The notes: a model not told the origin generated them from the letters alone. Counted from the first letter of the stretch, positions 28,921-38,333 are shown. The stretch: DNA of 64,000 bases from Ruegeria sp. A3M17 (GCF_003318255.1 NZ_QOCF01000028.1:62001-126000), one strand, 5' to 3'. Numbers and translations are program-made.

Positions 28921-31286
28921 TGACTGGTACCTTGATCATCGGAGGCGGCGCTATTGGCCTGAGTCTGGCTTACCATCTGGCCAAACGCGGTTCGAATGAC
29001 CTCACTGTTCTGGAGCGCAATCAGCTGACCTCGGGTACTTCCTGGCATGCGGCGGGGATTGTCGGCCCGCTTCGAGCAACTCCAAACATGACCCGATTGG
29101 CAATGGCCGCACTTGAGGTTTTTCCGACCCTTGAGGCCGAGACTGGCATGTCCACTGGATATCGCCAAACCGCTGGCTACTGGCTGGCCCGCGACCCCGC
29201 CCGCCTGGACGAGCTGCGCCGGATTGCCGATCTGGGCCAGGTGCTGGGACTGACCCCACGCATGGTCAAGGCCTCGGGCGTGCCTCTGTCGCATCTTGAT
29301 CTGAGCAACCATGTTGGCGCGTTGCATGTGCCGGAAGATGCCAATGTGAATCCGGTCGATTTGTGCATGGCATACGCCAAAGGTGCACGGGATCGTGGGG
29401 TGACTATACGCGAATATACCGGGGTTCAATCCTTGCGAAAGCAAGGCGGGCGCATTACCGGTGTTACCCTGACCGATGGAACAGAACTGGACGCCGATCA
29501 GGTCGTAATTGCGACCGGCGCTTGGTCCCGCGAGCTGGCCGCCAGCGTTGGCGTCGCTCTGCCTTTGCAGTCGGTCGAACACATGTATGTGGTGACCGAA
29601 CCCATGCCCGACCTGCCCAACCCGTTCCCGGTGATCCGGGATCTGGACCGGGGCATCTACATCAAGGGCGACGCGGGCAAGCTGGTGATTGGCGGCTTTG
29701 AACCCAATGCCAAATGCTGGGACGCATGCGGCCCCGAAGGCGACCGGCCCTTTCTTGAACTGGCCGAGGATTGGGATCAGTTCGCTCCCTTCATGGAGGC
29801 CGTATTAGAGCTGTGCCCCTGCCTTGAAACCGTCGGTATCCAGCATTTCATGAATGGCCCGGAAAGCTTTACCGCGGACACAAGGCCGCTTGTTGGTGAA
29901 ACCACGGTCGATGGATTGTTTGTGGCTGCGGGTATGAACTCGGTCGGGGTCATGTCTTCGGCGGGGATTGGGCGGGCGCTGGCGGATTGGATGGTCGACG
30001 TCCACCCCCCGATGGATATGTGGGAGGTCGATGTCGCCCGGGTCGACCCGCACACAGCCAGCACCGAACATATGGCCGACCGCATGGAAGAGGCCGTCGC
30101 GGATCTTTTCGCGTTGCATTGGCCATTTAAACAGCCCAACGCCGGCCGAAGTCTGCGCACCACAGCACTGCACGATTTCTGGGCTGAGGCTGGGGCGCAT
30201 TTTGGCCTGACGGCCGGTTGGGAACGCGGGCTGTATTACGGACCGGCACAGCCCTATTCGACAACAGATCAGGGGTGGTGGCCGCTGGTTGAGGCCGAAG
30301 CGGCGGTCTTGGATCAGGGCACTGCGCTGATTGACCTAAGCCCGTTTACCAAACTGGACATCACCGGGCCGGATGCTCTGAAGGCATTGAACCACCTGAC
30401 GACCGCGCAGATGGATGTGCCCCTTGGTCGGGCTGTCTATACGCAGATACTTAACGCGCGCGGTGGGATCGAAATGGATGTGACCATCACGCGGTTGGGT
30501 AGGGATGCGTTTCATCTGACCTCAGGTGCCGCCACGCGGATGCGCGATCGGATGTTCCTGCGCAGGCATTTGAAGGGCGATGTGTCTGTAAAGGATTTGA
30601 CCGAAGCATTCTGCACAATCGGTGTAATGGGAGGTGGCAGCCGGACGCTGCTACAGGGTCTTGGCAGCCTTCCAGAAATGACATTTGGCCATGCCGCCAC
30701 CGCCAAAATGGCAGGCATTACTTGCCGCGCCACGCGCGTTAGTTTCGTCGGAGAATTGGGCTGGGAAATGACCGTTCCCAACGCGCAGGCCCCTCAGCTG
30801 TTCGACACCCTTCACACGGCAGGCGCGCGCCCGCTGGGCCACTATGCGGTGGATGCCTGCCGGTTGGAGAAGGGCTTCAAACACTGGGGCCATGAACTTG
30901 GCCCCACGATCACTCCGCTGGAAGCCGGTCTGGGGTTCACCATCGACTGGGCCAAGGAGTTTCAGGGCAAAGCGGCGCTGGAACAGCAAAAGTCCAACGG
31001 CTTGCAACAGCGCCTGATCCTTCTGCAGGTTCACGGCAATGCCCTGATGTTGCATGACGAACCGGTGTTCGAGGACGGCATCCATGTGGGGCTGACAACC
31101 TCGGGCGGGCGCGGGCCGCGTACGGGACTGAACCTGTGTTTTGCCATGGTCGCGGTCCAATCGGGCGAGACGTTGACCCAGACATGCGATCGAAAATTCG
31201 CGGTTCGGGTCGCCGGGCAGGACTATCCCGCGCAGCCCTTGCGACGTCCGCCCTTTGATCCCTCAGGCGAAAGGATGCGCGCATGA
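28920..31286 (+). CDS. DMGDH-like flavoprotein with GcvT domains (first copy)
   Basis: FAD-dependent demethylase of 788 residues. An N-terminal DAO domain (1-370) has the nucleotide motif LIIGGGAIGLSLAYHL and SGTSWHAAGIV, whose histidine is the covalent FAD site in dimethylglycine and sarcosine dehydrogenases. An FAO middle part follows and then GcvT-type folate-binding domains (about 430-780; DVTITRLGRDAFHLTSG, GELGWEMTVPNA, RLEKGFKHWGHELG). Such enzymes oxidise an N-methyl group and pass the one-carbon unit to tetrahydrofolate. The ATG shares one base with the stop of the MttB-family gene and its stop overlaps the next start. The neighbour is a diverged paralogue, so the two probably act on successive N-methyl groups. 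Confidence 0.87.
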   Translation: MTGTLIIGGGAIGLSLAYHLAKRGSNDLTVLERNQLTSGTSWHAAGIVGPLRATPNMTRLAMAALEVFPTLEAETGMSTGYRQTAGYWLARDPARLDELRRIADLGQVLGLTPRMVKASGVPLSHLDLSNHVGALHVPEDANVNPVDLCMAYAKGARDRGVTIREYTGVQSLRKQGGRITGVTLTDGTELDADQVVIATGAWSRELAASVGVALPLQSVEHMYVVTEPMPDLPNPFPVIRDLDRGIYIKGDAGKLVIGGFEPNAKCWDACGPEGDRPFLELAEDWDQFAPFMEAVLELCPCLETVGIQHFMNGPESFTADTRPLVGETTVDGLFVAAGMNSVGVMSSAGIGRALADWMVDVHPPMDMWEVDVARVDPHTASTEHMADRMEEAVADLFALHWPFKQPNAGRSLRTTALHDFWAEAGAHFGLTAGWERGLYYGPAQPYSTTDQGWWPLVEAEAAVLDQGTALIDLSPFTKLDITGPDALKALNHLTTAQMDVPLGRAVYTQILNARGGIEMDVTITRLGRDAFHLTSGAATRMRDRMFLRRHLKGDVSVKDLTEAFCTIGVMGGGSRTLLQGLGSLPEMTFGHAATAKMAGITCRATRVSFVGELGWEMTVPNAQAPQLFDTLHTAGARPLGHYAVDACRLEKGFKHWGHELGPTITPLEAGLGFTIDWAKEFQGKAALEQQKSNGLQQRLILLQVHGNALMLHDEPVFEDGIHVGLTTSGGRGPRTGLNLCFAMVAVQSGETLTQTCDRKFAVRVAGQDYPAQPLRRPPFDPSGERMRA

Positions 31287-33661
31287 TCAAGGCGCAGGTT
31301 ACTATCATCGGCGGCGGGGCCATGGGCGTGTCGCTGATGTATCACCTGGTCAAGGCTGGCTGGTCCGATGTTCTGCTGGTCGAGAAAAACGACCTGACCC
31401 ATGGGTCAACCTGGCATGCGGCAGGTCTGTGCACGCATTTCGCGCATAATCCCACCATTCAGGAATTGCGCGCCACATCTGTCCGGCTCTATCGCGATAT
31501 CTTGCCTCAGGAAACCGGACGCGATTGCGGTTTTCACCGGTCGGGCGCGATGCGGATCACACGCAACCCCGACCGGATGGACGAGTTTCGCCATGTAGCC
31601 AGCCTGTCCGAATTCACCGGCTACCCGCTGGAGGTGCTGACGCCCGACCGGATCGCCGAGCTTTTCCCTCTGGCCAAACTGGATGGGCTGATCGGTGGGA
31701 TCTATGAACCCGATGACGGTCACGTAGACCCGACGCTGGCAACCCACGCGATGGCCGAGGTTGCCCGGCGCGGCGGGGCGCGGATCATGCGAAACTGCCC
31801 GGTTACTGCGATTGAGCGTCGACGGGATCACTGGTGGATTGAGACCGAGAAAGAGACCATCGAGACCGTCCACGTGGTCAATGCCGCAGGCACTTGGGGC
31901 TGGGAGATCGGCCATATGATGGGGCTCAACATCCCGTCGGTTCCGGTGTTGCACCAGTATCTGGTGACAGACACGGTTGAGGCCGTATCCTCCCGGATCA
32001 AAGCCGGCTTGCCCGAGCTGCCAATCATCCGAGACCCTGAAGAAAGCTGGTATGTGCGACAAGAGCGCGATGGGCTGATCCTTGGGCCGTATGAAAAAGA
32101 CGCCAAGGTTTGGTCCGTTGATGGTGTGCCACCGGAGTTTGGCGCGGACCTGATGCCGCCGGATCTCGATAGTGTGGAACACATCATACTGGCCGCAATG
32201 GAGCGCATACCCGCGCTGGAGACCGGCGGCGTCAAGTCGGTGATCAACGGGCCGATTACCTTCACCCCGGATGCAAATCCATTGATCGGACCTGCATACG
32301 GGCTGGAAAACGCGTGGCTTTTGACCGGCTCGTCCATGGGGGTGATGGAAGGTGGTGGCGCAGGTTGGTTTCTGGCCCATTGGATGACCCGCGGCGCGCC
32401 GCCGATGGATGCGCTGGCCGTGGACTCGCGCCGCTTTGGGTCCTGGGCTGATCGTGATTATCGCGTGGCCAAGGCCGTCGAGTGTTTCGGCTTGCAATTT
32501 GGAGTGCACTATCCGCATGAGGAACGGCCCGCAGGGCGCGGCCTGCGGCTGTCCCCGCTGCACGACCTGATGGTCGAACGCGGAGCGGTGATGGGCGCGG
32601 CTTATGGGTGGGAGCGTCCAAACTGGTTCTCAAACACGCCCGGAGCAGTCGCCGATGAAACCTTCCGCCGCGCCAATTGGTTTGAACCCGTGGCGCAAGA
32701 GGTCGAGGCCGCGCACAACCGCGTCGCCATGGCGGACCTGTCGGTGTTTTCAAAATTCGACGTCATCGGCCCCGATGTTGCGGCCTTCCTGAAAACACTG
32801 GGCGCGAACCGCGCGACCCGTCAGGGCCGGATCGGCCTGACCCATGCGCCGACCCCTGCAGGCGGCGTGTTGTCGGAATTTACTGTCACACGCTTGGCCG
32901 AGGGTCACGCCTATCTGACCAGCGCTGCCGCGGCCGAGCAGATCGACCATGATCTTCTGACACGGGTTGCCAAGAGTTTTGACGTCACCGTTCGGAACGT
33001 CACCGAGGATTTGGCAGTTATCGGCGTTATGGGCCCCAAATCCGCCGATGTGTTGCCCGAGTTGAACCATATGCCATGGCTCACCGCGCAAGAGATCCAT
33101 GTAGCGGGGTTTCCCCTGCGTGCCCTGCGGGTGTCCTATCTGGGCGAATGCGGCTGGGAACTGCATGTGTCCGCAGAACATGCCGCGCAGCTATTCCTGA
33201 AGCTTGAAGAGATCGCCAAACCACATGGCCTTGGGTTCTATGGGGCCTATGCTGCAAACTCCATGCGCCTTGAAAAAGGCTATCGCGGTTGGGGCAGTGA
33301 TCTGACGACCGAACGCAGCCCACTTGAGGCCGGTCTGACCCCGTTTGTCCGAAAGGACCTGCGCGAGGGGCTGGCCCGGGACAACGAATGGGTCATGGTG
33401 CTGCTTGAGGTCGAGGCCGGTGAGATAGATCCGTTCTACGCGCACACGGTCTGGAAAGACGGTCTGCCGGTCGGCATCGCCACCTCGGGTGCCTACGGCC
33501 ATCGGACCGGCAAGGTTCTGGCCTTGGCCTATCTGCGCGACCCGGCTGGGCGCGAGGGGCTGACCATCTCAATCCTGGGCAAGCATCGTGCAGCAACGAT
33601 CCTGTCTGAGGCCCCCTTTGACCCCGAAAACTCACGCCTGAAAACCAGAGGTTCCAAATGA
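31283..33661 (+). CDS. DMGDH-like flavoprotein with GcvT domains (second copy)
   Basis: Second FAD/folate demethylase of the operon, 792 residues, with the same order of domains: VTIIGGGAMGVSLMYHLV and GSTWHAAGLCTHF (FAD histidine) at the N-terminus, then IRDPEESWYVRQE, and GcvT domains with EFTVTRLAEGHAYLTS, YLGECGWELHVSAEH and NSMRLEKGYRGWGSDLT. The latter half is closer to the textbook dimethylglycine/sarcosine dehydrogenase pattern than the first copy's. It overlaps both neighbours by four bases. The two copies differ greatly in sequence, so this is not a recent duplication. A role in the last N-demethylation is inferred. Confidence 0.9.
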   Translation: MIKAQVTIIGGGAMGVSLMYHLVKAGWSDVLLVEKNDLTHGSTWHAAGLCTHFAHNPTIQELRATSVRLYRDILPQETGRDCGFHRSGAMRITRNPDRMDEFRHVASLSEFTGYPLEVLTPDRIAELFPLAKLDGLIGGIYEPDDGHVDPTLATHAMAEVARRGGARIMRNCPVTAIERRRDHWWIETEKETIETVHVVNAAGTWGWEIGHMMGLNIPSVPVLHQYLVTDTVEAVSSRIKAGLPELPIIRDPEESWYVRQERDGLILGPYEKDAKVWSVDGVPPEFGADLMPPDLDSVEHIILAAMERIPALETGGVKSVINGPITFTPDANPLIGPAYGLENAWLLTGSSMGVMEGGGAGWFLAHWMTRGAPPMDALAVDSRRFGSWADRDYRVAKAVECFGLQFGVHYPHEERPAGRGLRLSPLHDLMVERGAVMGAAYGWERPNWFSNTPGAVADETFRRANWFEPVAQEVEAAHNRVAMADLSVFSKFDVIGPDVAAFLKTLGANRATRQGRIGLTHAPTPAGGVLSEFTVTRLAEGHAYLTSAAAAEQIDHDLLTRVAKSFDVTVRNVTEDLAVIGVMGPKSADVLPELNHMPWLTAQEIHVAGFPLRALRVSYLGECGWELHVSAEHAAQLFLKLEEIAKPHGLGFYGAYAANSMRLEKGYRGWGSDLTTERSPLEAGLTPFVRKDLREGLARDNEWVMVLLEVEAGEIDPFYAHTVWKDGLPVGIATSGAYGHRTGKVLALAYLRDPAGREGLTISILGKHRAATILSEAPFDPENSRLKTRGSK

Positions 33662-34983
33662 CCGACCACGCCCTTCACACCGACTGGGACTTCTCGAACA
33701 CAGCCGCGCGACGGGACCAGTACTATGCGGCCTCACTGACAAAGTTCACACCGTTTCGCGAACCCATCGTTTTCAAGAAAGGTCAGGGCCAATACCTTTG
33801 GGATACGGAGGGGCGAAAATACACTGACCTGCTGGGCATGAACGTCTGTATCTCCGTCGGACATTCGCATCCTCGTGTTGTGGCGGCGGCAACTGCACAG
33901 GCGCAAGAGCTGACCCACTGCACGACAATGTTCTACCACCCAACACCTGCGCATCTGGCCGAAGAATTGGCCGCGACCATGCCCAAAGGACATGAATGGG
34001 TCGTGCATCTGACCAACTCCGGATCCGAGGCGGTTGATCTGGCGATGACCATGGCGCGCACATACACTGGCAATCTGGACTTGCTTGCCTTGCGTACCGC
34101 CTATCACGGGCCAACGGCTGCGGCGCAGTCGATCACCGGTATCTCTGGCTGGCGCCACCCGGGCATGCCCGGCAACGTGGCCTTTTTGCCGGAACCCAAC
34201 CAATATCGCGGCATCTTTGGGCCGGGCACGCAGCCCTATCTGGATGAGATCGATCGCACCATCGCCACAGCCACATCCGGCAATGTGGCGGGCATCTTTG
34301 TCGAAAGTGTGCAGGGCTATGGCGGCATCATCGAAATGCCCCCCGGTTATATGTCCGGCGCGGCCGAACGCGTGCGCGCGGCAGGCGGACTTTATATCGC
34401 GGATGAGGTTCAATCGGGCTTTGGCCGCACGGGCGAAAACTTCTGGGGGTTCGAGGCAGACGGCGTTGTTCCGGATATCGTCGTCATGGCGAAGGGTCTG
34501 GGAAATGGCTTCCCGATCGGGGCGGTTGTGGCTAAGAAATACATTGCCGAGCCCATGGCCGAAAGGTTCATGTTCCACACCTATGGTGCCAACCCGACAT
34601 CGGCTGCCGCGGCCCGCGCCGTTCTTGCCGTAATGCGGGACGAGGGATTGCAGGAGAACGCCCGTACCGTCGGCGCTGCGCTGCTGGAAAGGCTGCATAG
34701 CCTGAAAGAGAAGTTTCAGGTCATCGGCGATGTTCGCGGAAAGGGCCTGATGCTTGCGCTGGAGTTCGTCAAAGACCGGGACAGCAAGACGCCTGACAAG
34801 GACATGACGACAGAGGTTTTCGAAGCCTGCCGCGCACAAGGGATTATCTTGTCGAAATCCGGTCCATTTCAACAATGCCTGCGGATGGTGCCACCGCTTT
34901 GTTTGTCACTGGACGATGTGGATCAGGTGGCGAACAGTCTTGATCAAGCGCTCGAAGCTGCCGTGAATGTCGCCAAAGCATAA
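33658..34983 (+). CDS. class III PLP aminotransferase, AGXT2-like
   Basis: PLP-dependent omega-aminotransferase of 441 residues. The pattern YIADEVQSGFGRTGENFWGF, followed by VVMAKGLGNGFPIGAV with the PLP-binding lysine, and HTYGANPTSAAAA, is that of alanine-glyoxylate aminotransferase 2, whose family members act on beta-alanine, 3-aminoisobutyrate and related omega-amino acids. As the last gene of the MttB/DMGDH/DMGDH operon (four-base overlap) it would take the fully demethylated primary amine and turn it into an aldehyde or keto acid. This suggests a beta- or gamma-amino acid betaine as the original substrate. The amine itself is not determined by sequence. Confidence 0.88.
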   Translation: MTDHALHTDWDFSNTAARRDQYYAASLTKFTPFREPIVFKKGQGQYLWDTEGRKYTDLLGMNVCISVGHSHPRVVAAATAQAQELTHCTTMFYHPTPAHLAEELAATMPKGHEWVVHLTNSGSEAVDLAMTMARTYTGNLDLLALRTAYHGPTAAAQSITGISGWRHPGMPGNVAFLPEPNQYRGIFGPGTQPYLDEIDRTIATATSGNVAGIFVESVQGYGGIIEMPPGYMSGAAERVRAAGGLYIADEVQSGFGRTGENFWGFEADGVVPDIVVMAKGLGNGFPIGAVVAKKYIAEPMAERFMFHTYGANPTSAAAARAVLAVMRDEGLQENARTVGAALLERLHSLKEKFQVIGDVRGKGLMLALEFVKDRDSKTPDKDMTTEVFEACRAQGIILSKSGPFQQCLRMVPPLCLSLDDVDQVANSLDQALEAAVNVAKA

Positions 34984-35054
34984 TCGACAGGGCCACAGAT
35001 CCGTGCCATTTGGCCTCGAAGTTTCCGGGCTTTTTCGGTTGTCCAGTGACAATA

Positions 35055-35080
35055 AAGCGCCCGCCAAAAGGCGGACGCTT
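35055..35080 (-). terminator. hairpin terminator between convergent aminotransferase and BCCT genes
   Basis: Stem of 11 pairs with one C-A mismatch (AAGCG-C-CCGCC / GGCGG-A-CGCTT) and an AAAA loop. On the minus strand it is followed by TTATTGT, so it best serves the BCCT gene 21 bp upstream in that direction; it may also stop transcription from the plus strand. Confidence 0.7.
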
Positions 35081-35101
35081 AAAGGTTCCTAGATCAAGAA
35101 T

Positions 35102-36703
35102 CTACATCTTGGCCAGTTCCGATTTCAGCGCCAACCACAAGCAGTAGCACATGATCAGAACGACCAGCGTGAACGGGATACCGGTCGAAACCGCCGCGCC
35201 TTGCAGGGCTGCAAGACCGCCGCCGAGCAACAGTGCAATGGCAACCAACCCTTCAAGCGTACACCAGAACACCCGCTGTACAACCGGGGCGTCCATCTTG
35301 CCACCTGCGGTAATCGTGTCGATCACCAGTGAACCGGAATCCGACGAGGTGACGAAGAAGATCACGATCAGGACCAGTGCGATTGGCGCGACAATACCAT
35401 AAAGGGGCAGCTCTTTCAGGAAGCCGAACAGTGCGCCTTCGGGAGCGTAGCTGTCGATCACCGTAGCGCGGACACCTTCGGCTCCGCCTGCGTTCAGCAT
35501 GTCGATGGCAGCACCACCAAAGGTCGACATCCACAAGGCACAGACTGCCGTCGGTGCCAGAAGGGCGCAGAGGATGAACTCGCGCACTGTGCGACCCCTC
35601 GAGATGCGGGCGATGAACATGCCGACGAAGGGTGACCATGCGATCCACCAGGCCCAGTAGAAAGTGGTCCAGCCGTGGAAATAGCTGGTGTCTTCACGTC
35701 CGAACGGGTTGGACAATGCCGGAAGGTGCAAAACGTAGTCTGTCATCACGTTGAAATACCGTGCGAAGGCAGTGCCGACCCCGGTAACAACGATCACGAA
35801 GATAAACAGACCCACGGCCATGATCATGTTGATTTCACTCAACCGTTTGACGCCAGCATCCATGCCCATCAGGACCGAGCCCAGCGCAATCAGCGTGATG
35901 CCGATGATAAGCAAAACTGTGACGGTTGGGCTGGGTTCGATGCCGAACACCTCATACAATCCTGCCGCAACTTGCTGCGCCCCAAGCCCAAGCGAAGTGG
36001 TCAGTCCGAAAAGCGTCGCAAATACAGCCAGAGTATCGATGATATGGCCCCACCAACCCCACACACGCTCTCCGAGGATCGGATAGAAGGCCGACCGCAG
36101 GGTCAGGGGAAGATCAAGGTTATATGCAAAGATGGCCAAGCTAAGACCAACTGCGGCATAGACCGCCCAGCCTTCCAGCCCCCAATGGTGGATCGTTCCG
36201 ACGATACCAGCATATTCATTGCCCGGAACCGCGATATCGATACCCAGCGGCACCGCGTTCCCGTCTTCGGCAAAATTGTAATAGACGGGCTCCATCACCC
36301 CAAAGAACAACAGCCCGATGCCGATACCGGCCGCGAACATCATCGCAATCCATCCGGCATAGGAATAGTCGGGCTTTGCGTCCTTGCCGCCGATCCGCAC
36401 CTTGCCAACCGGCAACACGATCAGAACAAGACAGAACAACGTGATTGCATCGACCGACAGGACCAGGAACCAGTCAAACGTGCTGGTGAGCCATGGTCGT
36501 AGCCAGCCAAAAAGTGCCGCAGCACCCTCTTGATTGGCCAATGCGATCAGAACAAACGCGAAGATCAGGATGCTCGAGATCAAAAAGACTGGGTTATGGA
36601 TGTCCAAACCGAATGGCCGGACGTTGTCTTGCCCAAGCTCGTATTCGGTCTCGAAGTCGTAAATCCGGGGGTCCGGATCCAGCATTTTCTTGGTTTGTGC
36701 CAT
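35102..36703 (-). CDS. BCCT-family (betaine/choline/carnitine) transporter
   Basis: Sodium- or proton-coupled importer of quaternary ammonium compounds, 533 residues and twelve predicted membrane spans. Markers are FAAGIGIGLLFFGVMEPVYY, HWGLEGWAVYA and the aromatic-rich signature FYWAWWIAWSPFVGMFIARI, followed by SRGRTVREFI. The BCCT glycine/tryptophan core is intact. The substrate of BCCT members cannot be told apart by eye. Standing tail to tail with the demethylase/transaminase operon, it probably takes up that pathway's substrate. The ATG at 36703 is used (MAQTKKML), with AAGG nine bases upstream; the frame extends 12 codons further. Confidence 0.92.
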   Translation of the reverse strand: MAQTKKMLDPDPRIYDFETEYELGQDNVRPFGLDIHNPVFLISSILIFAFVLIALANQEGAAALFGWLRPWLTSTFDWFLVLSVDAITLFCLVLIVLPVGKVRIGGKDAKPDYSYAGWIAMMFAAGIGIGLLFFGVMEPVYYNFAEDGNAVPLGIDIAVPGNEYAGIVGTIHHWGLEGWAVYAAVGLSLAIFAYNLDLPLTLRSAFYPILGERVWGWWGHIIDTLAVFATLFGLTTSLGLGAQQVAAGLYEVFGIEPSPTVTVLLIIGITLIALGSVLMGMDAGVKRLSEINMIMAVGLFIFVIVVTGVGTAFARYFNVMTDYVLHLPALSNPFGREDTSYFHGWTTFYWAWWIAWSPFVGMFIARISRGRTVREFILCALLAPTAVCALWMSTFGGAAIDMLNAGGAEGVRATVIDSYAPEGALFGFLKELPLYGIVAPIALVLIVIFFVTSSDSGSLVIDTITAGGKMDAPVVQRVFWCTLEGLVAIALLLGGGLAALQGAAVSTGIPFTLVVLIMCYCLWLALKSELAKM

Positions 36704-36947
36704 TCGTCTGCCCTTCTGTTCGCTAAGTGCAAACGCCAAGGTATTCGACCAGCGGACGGAAACGAGATTTTGTCCCTTGGCGCTTCTCCGTCAATTCGAC
36801 CGCGGGCTTCGTGATAACAGCTTACACTGACGACATAATTTCACCAAACGCATTCCCGTTAGTGAATTTATCTGACTTGATAGACGATTTTGGGCGGCAC
36901 CGGGATCATTGGTCCCAACTTCTGGCCAAGGGGCTTTATCCGTGTTA

Positions 36948-37004
36948 TTCACCCAAATGGTTGACTGAAGCAGAATAAGGATATAATTCATCCATATGGT
37001 TGAA
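36948..37004. promoter_or_regulatory. two matching operator-like repeats at the ArsR gene start
   Basis: Two related 17-18-mers: TTCACCCAAATGGTTGA at 36948-36964 and TTCATCCATATGGTTGAA at 36987-37004. The second is palindromic apart from one base pair and covers the start codon of the ArsR gene at 36996. The copies are 39 bp apart. Position and symmetry fit autorepression by the ArsR protein. Confidence 0.65.
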
Positions 37005-37349
37005 CGAGAGAGTCGCTCTGATCTGAGCGCGATATTGAAGGCCGCGTCCGACCCGACCCGCCGTGCGATCCTGACGATGCTTGCGCAGCAGGGACCCTTG
37101 CGGGTGACGGACATCGCGCGGCAATTCGATATGAGCCTCAATTCGGTATCCAAGCACATAAAGGTGCTGGAAAACGCCGAACTGGTGCGGCGCCGGACGG
37201 AATGGCGCGAGCATTTGATCGAGGTTCAAATGGATCCCTTGTCAGCCGTGGATGAATGGTTTGCCGGTTTGCGTTCGATCTGGGCGCTTCGGCTGGACGC
37301 TTTGGAAACTGCTTTGGAGGACCCAAAAGATGACGGACCTGTCTCTTGA
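36996..37349 (+). CDS. ArsR-family repressor
   Basis: Winged-helix regulator of 117 residues: ILKAASDPTRRAILTML, LRVTDIARQFDMSLNSVSKH (recognition helix) and VLENAELVRRRTEWREH. The metal-binding CxC of the arsenic sensors is absent. Proteins of this subgroup commonly sit next to SRPBCC (AHSA1) genes, as here: the next gene starts 20 bases inside this one. Two operator-like repeats lie at its start codon. The inducing signal is unknown. Confidence 0.9.
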   Translation: MVERESRSDLSAILKAASDPTRRAILTMLAQQGPLRVTDIARQFDMSLNSVSKHIKVLENAELVRRRTEWREHLIEVQMDPLSAVDEWFAGLRSIWALRLDALETALEDPKDDGPVS

Positions 37350-37752
37350 AATTACACGCGCAATCCCGCACCCACCTGAAAAGGTGTTCGACGCCTGGCT
37401 GAACCCGGATATGCTGGCCAAATTCATGCTGCCAGGGCCGGGCATGACGGTGCCCGAGGCGCATTCCGACGCAAAGGTCGGTGGGCGATTCAAAATCATT
37501 ATGCGTGCACCCGAAGCGGGTGACTTGCCGCACGAGGGCGAATACAAGGTCATCGACCGCCCGAACCGGCTGCAATTTACGTGGAATTCTCCGTACAGTC
37601 AGGATGATTCCACCGTGACGCTGGATTTCACGCCAACCGATGCAGGGACCGAATTGCGCCTGCATCACGTCAGATTCCCATCACAGGAAAGCCGCGACAA
37701 TCACGAGGGCGGATGGGCTGCGATCCTTGCAGCGCTGGAGACAGCGCTATGA
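37330..37752 (+). CDS. SRPBCC/AHSA1-domain protein
   Basis: A 140-residue START-like fold protein. It starts LSLEITRAIPHPPEKVFDAW, with LAKFMLPGPGMTV and VGGRFKIIMRAPE in the middle and ESRDNHEGGWAAIL near the end, all AHSA1 hallmarks. The fold binds hydrophobic ligands or, in eukaryotes, Hsp90; the bacterial role is unknown. It is translated from an ATG inside the ArsR gene and its stop overlaps the next start (ATGA). Confidence 0.87.
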   Translation: MTDLSLEITRAIPHPPEKVFDAWLNPDMLAKFMLPGPGMTVPEAHSDAKVGGRFKIIMRAPEAGDLPHEGEYKVIDRPNRLQFTWNSPYSQDDSTVTLDFTPTDAGTELRLHHVRFPSQESRDNHEGGWAAILAALETAL

Positions 37753-38117
37753 TCAACTGGCTGGCTCTTGCAGCGGGGGTGATCGCGGCCTTTCTGCTGG
37801 GATGGCTGGTCTATGGACCGGTCGGATTCCAGAAACGCTGGGCCGAAGGAACGCGGATTGATCCGACACCTCCGGAAACGCCGCCATTGCCTCAGATGGC
37901 CGCGCAGATCGTGTTCCTGATCTTGCTGGCCACTGTGATCGCGCTCACCGAAACCACCAACAGTCTGGGCGTCGCCCTTCTGGCCATCCTTGCAGTGGCG
38001 GCGCAGACGGCCTCGGTCGGGGCCTGGGCGCAAAAAAACGTGTTCGCGATCATGGTAGATACTGGCTATGCTCTGGGATGCGGCGTGGTGATGATCCTCG
38101 CGCACGCAATCTTTTGA
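37749..38117 (+). CDS. DUF1761 membrane protein
   Basis: Small integral membrane protein of 122 residues with four hydrophobic segments. The family signature is the N-terminal GWLVYGPVGFQKRWAEG between the first two segments and the C-terminal DTGYALGCGVVMIL. No function is established. It closes the ArsR-SRPBCC operon with a four-base overlap. The 231 bp that follow hold the leader of pnp. Confidence 0.82.
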   Translation: MINWLALAAGVIAAFLLGWLVYGPVGFQKRWAEGTRIDPTPPETPPLPQMAAQIVFLILLATVIALTETTNSLGVALLAILAVAAQTASVGAWAQKNVFAIMVDTGYALGCGVVMILAHAIF

Positions 38118-38278
38118 ACGGCTCTGGCCCGGTCCAAAATGGATCGGGCGTAAGCTGTGCAGTCCTCCACCGGCCTTGTGCGGTTCCCCTTTCCTTCTAC
38201 ACCAATCTCATGTATGCGCGCGGTATCTGAGACGTTGTGCCCTGATCCCGGCACTCAGACGAAAGCTAAAATGGGATC

Positions 38279-38333
38279 GGCGGCAATGTGGCCGCCATGC
38301 AAACGGGAGACCCGCAGGGGCGGGAGTGCTCCC
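38279..38333 (+). promoter_or_regulatory. hairpin-forming leader of pnp
   Basis: Three stems are predicted just upstream of pnp: GGCGGC-AATGTG-GCCGCC (38279-38296), CGGG-AGA-CCCG (38304-38314) and GGGA-GTGC-TCCC (38322-38333). In enteric bacteria a pnp leader hairpin is cut by RNase III and PNPase to give autoregulation. A like role here is inferred. No terminator-type T run follows. Confidence 0.45.

Noticed and set aside
31406-32563. A 385-codon open frame opposite the second DMGDH-like gene
   Set aside because: Antisense shadow; the plus-strand frame has all FAD and GcvT motifs.
36727-36978. Open frame of 83 codons between BCCT and ArsR genes
   Set aside because: No ribosome site, no recognisable protein pattern, and it overlaps the promoter region of ArsR.
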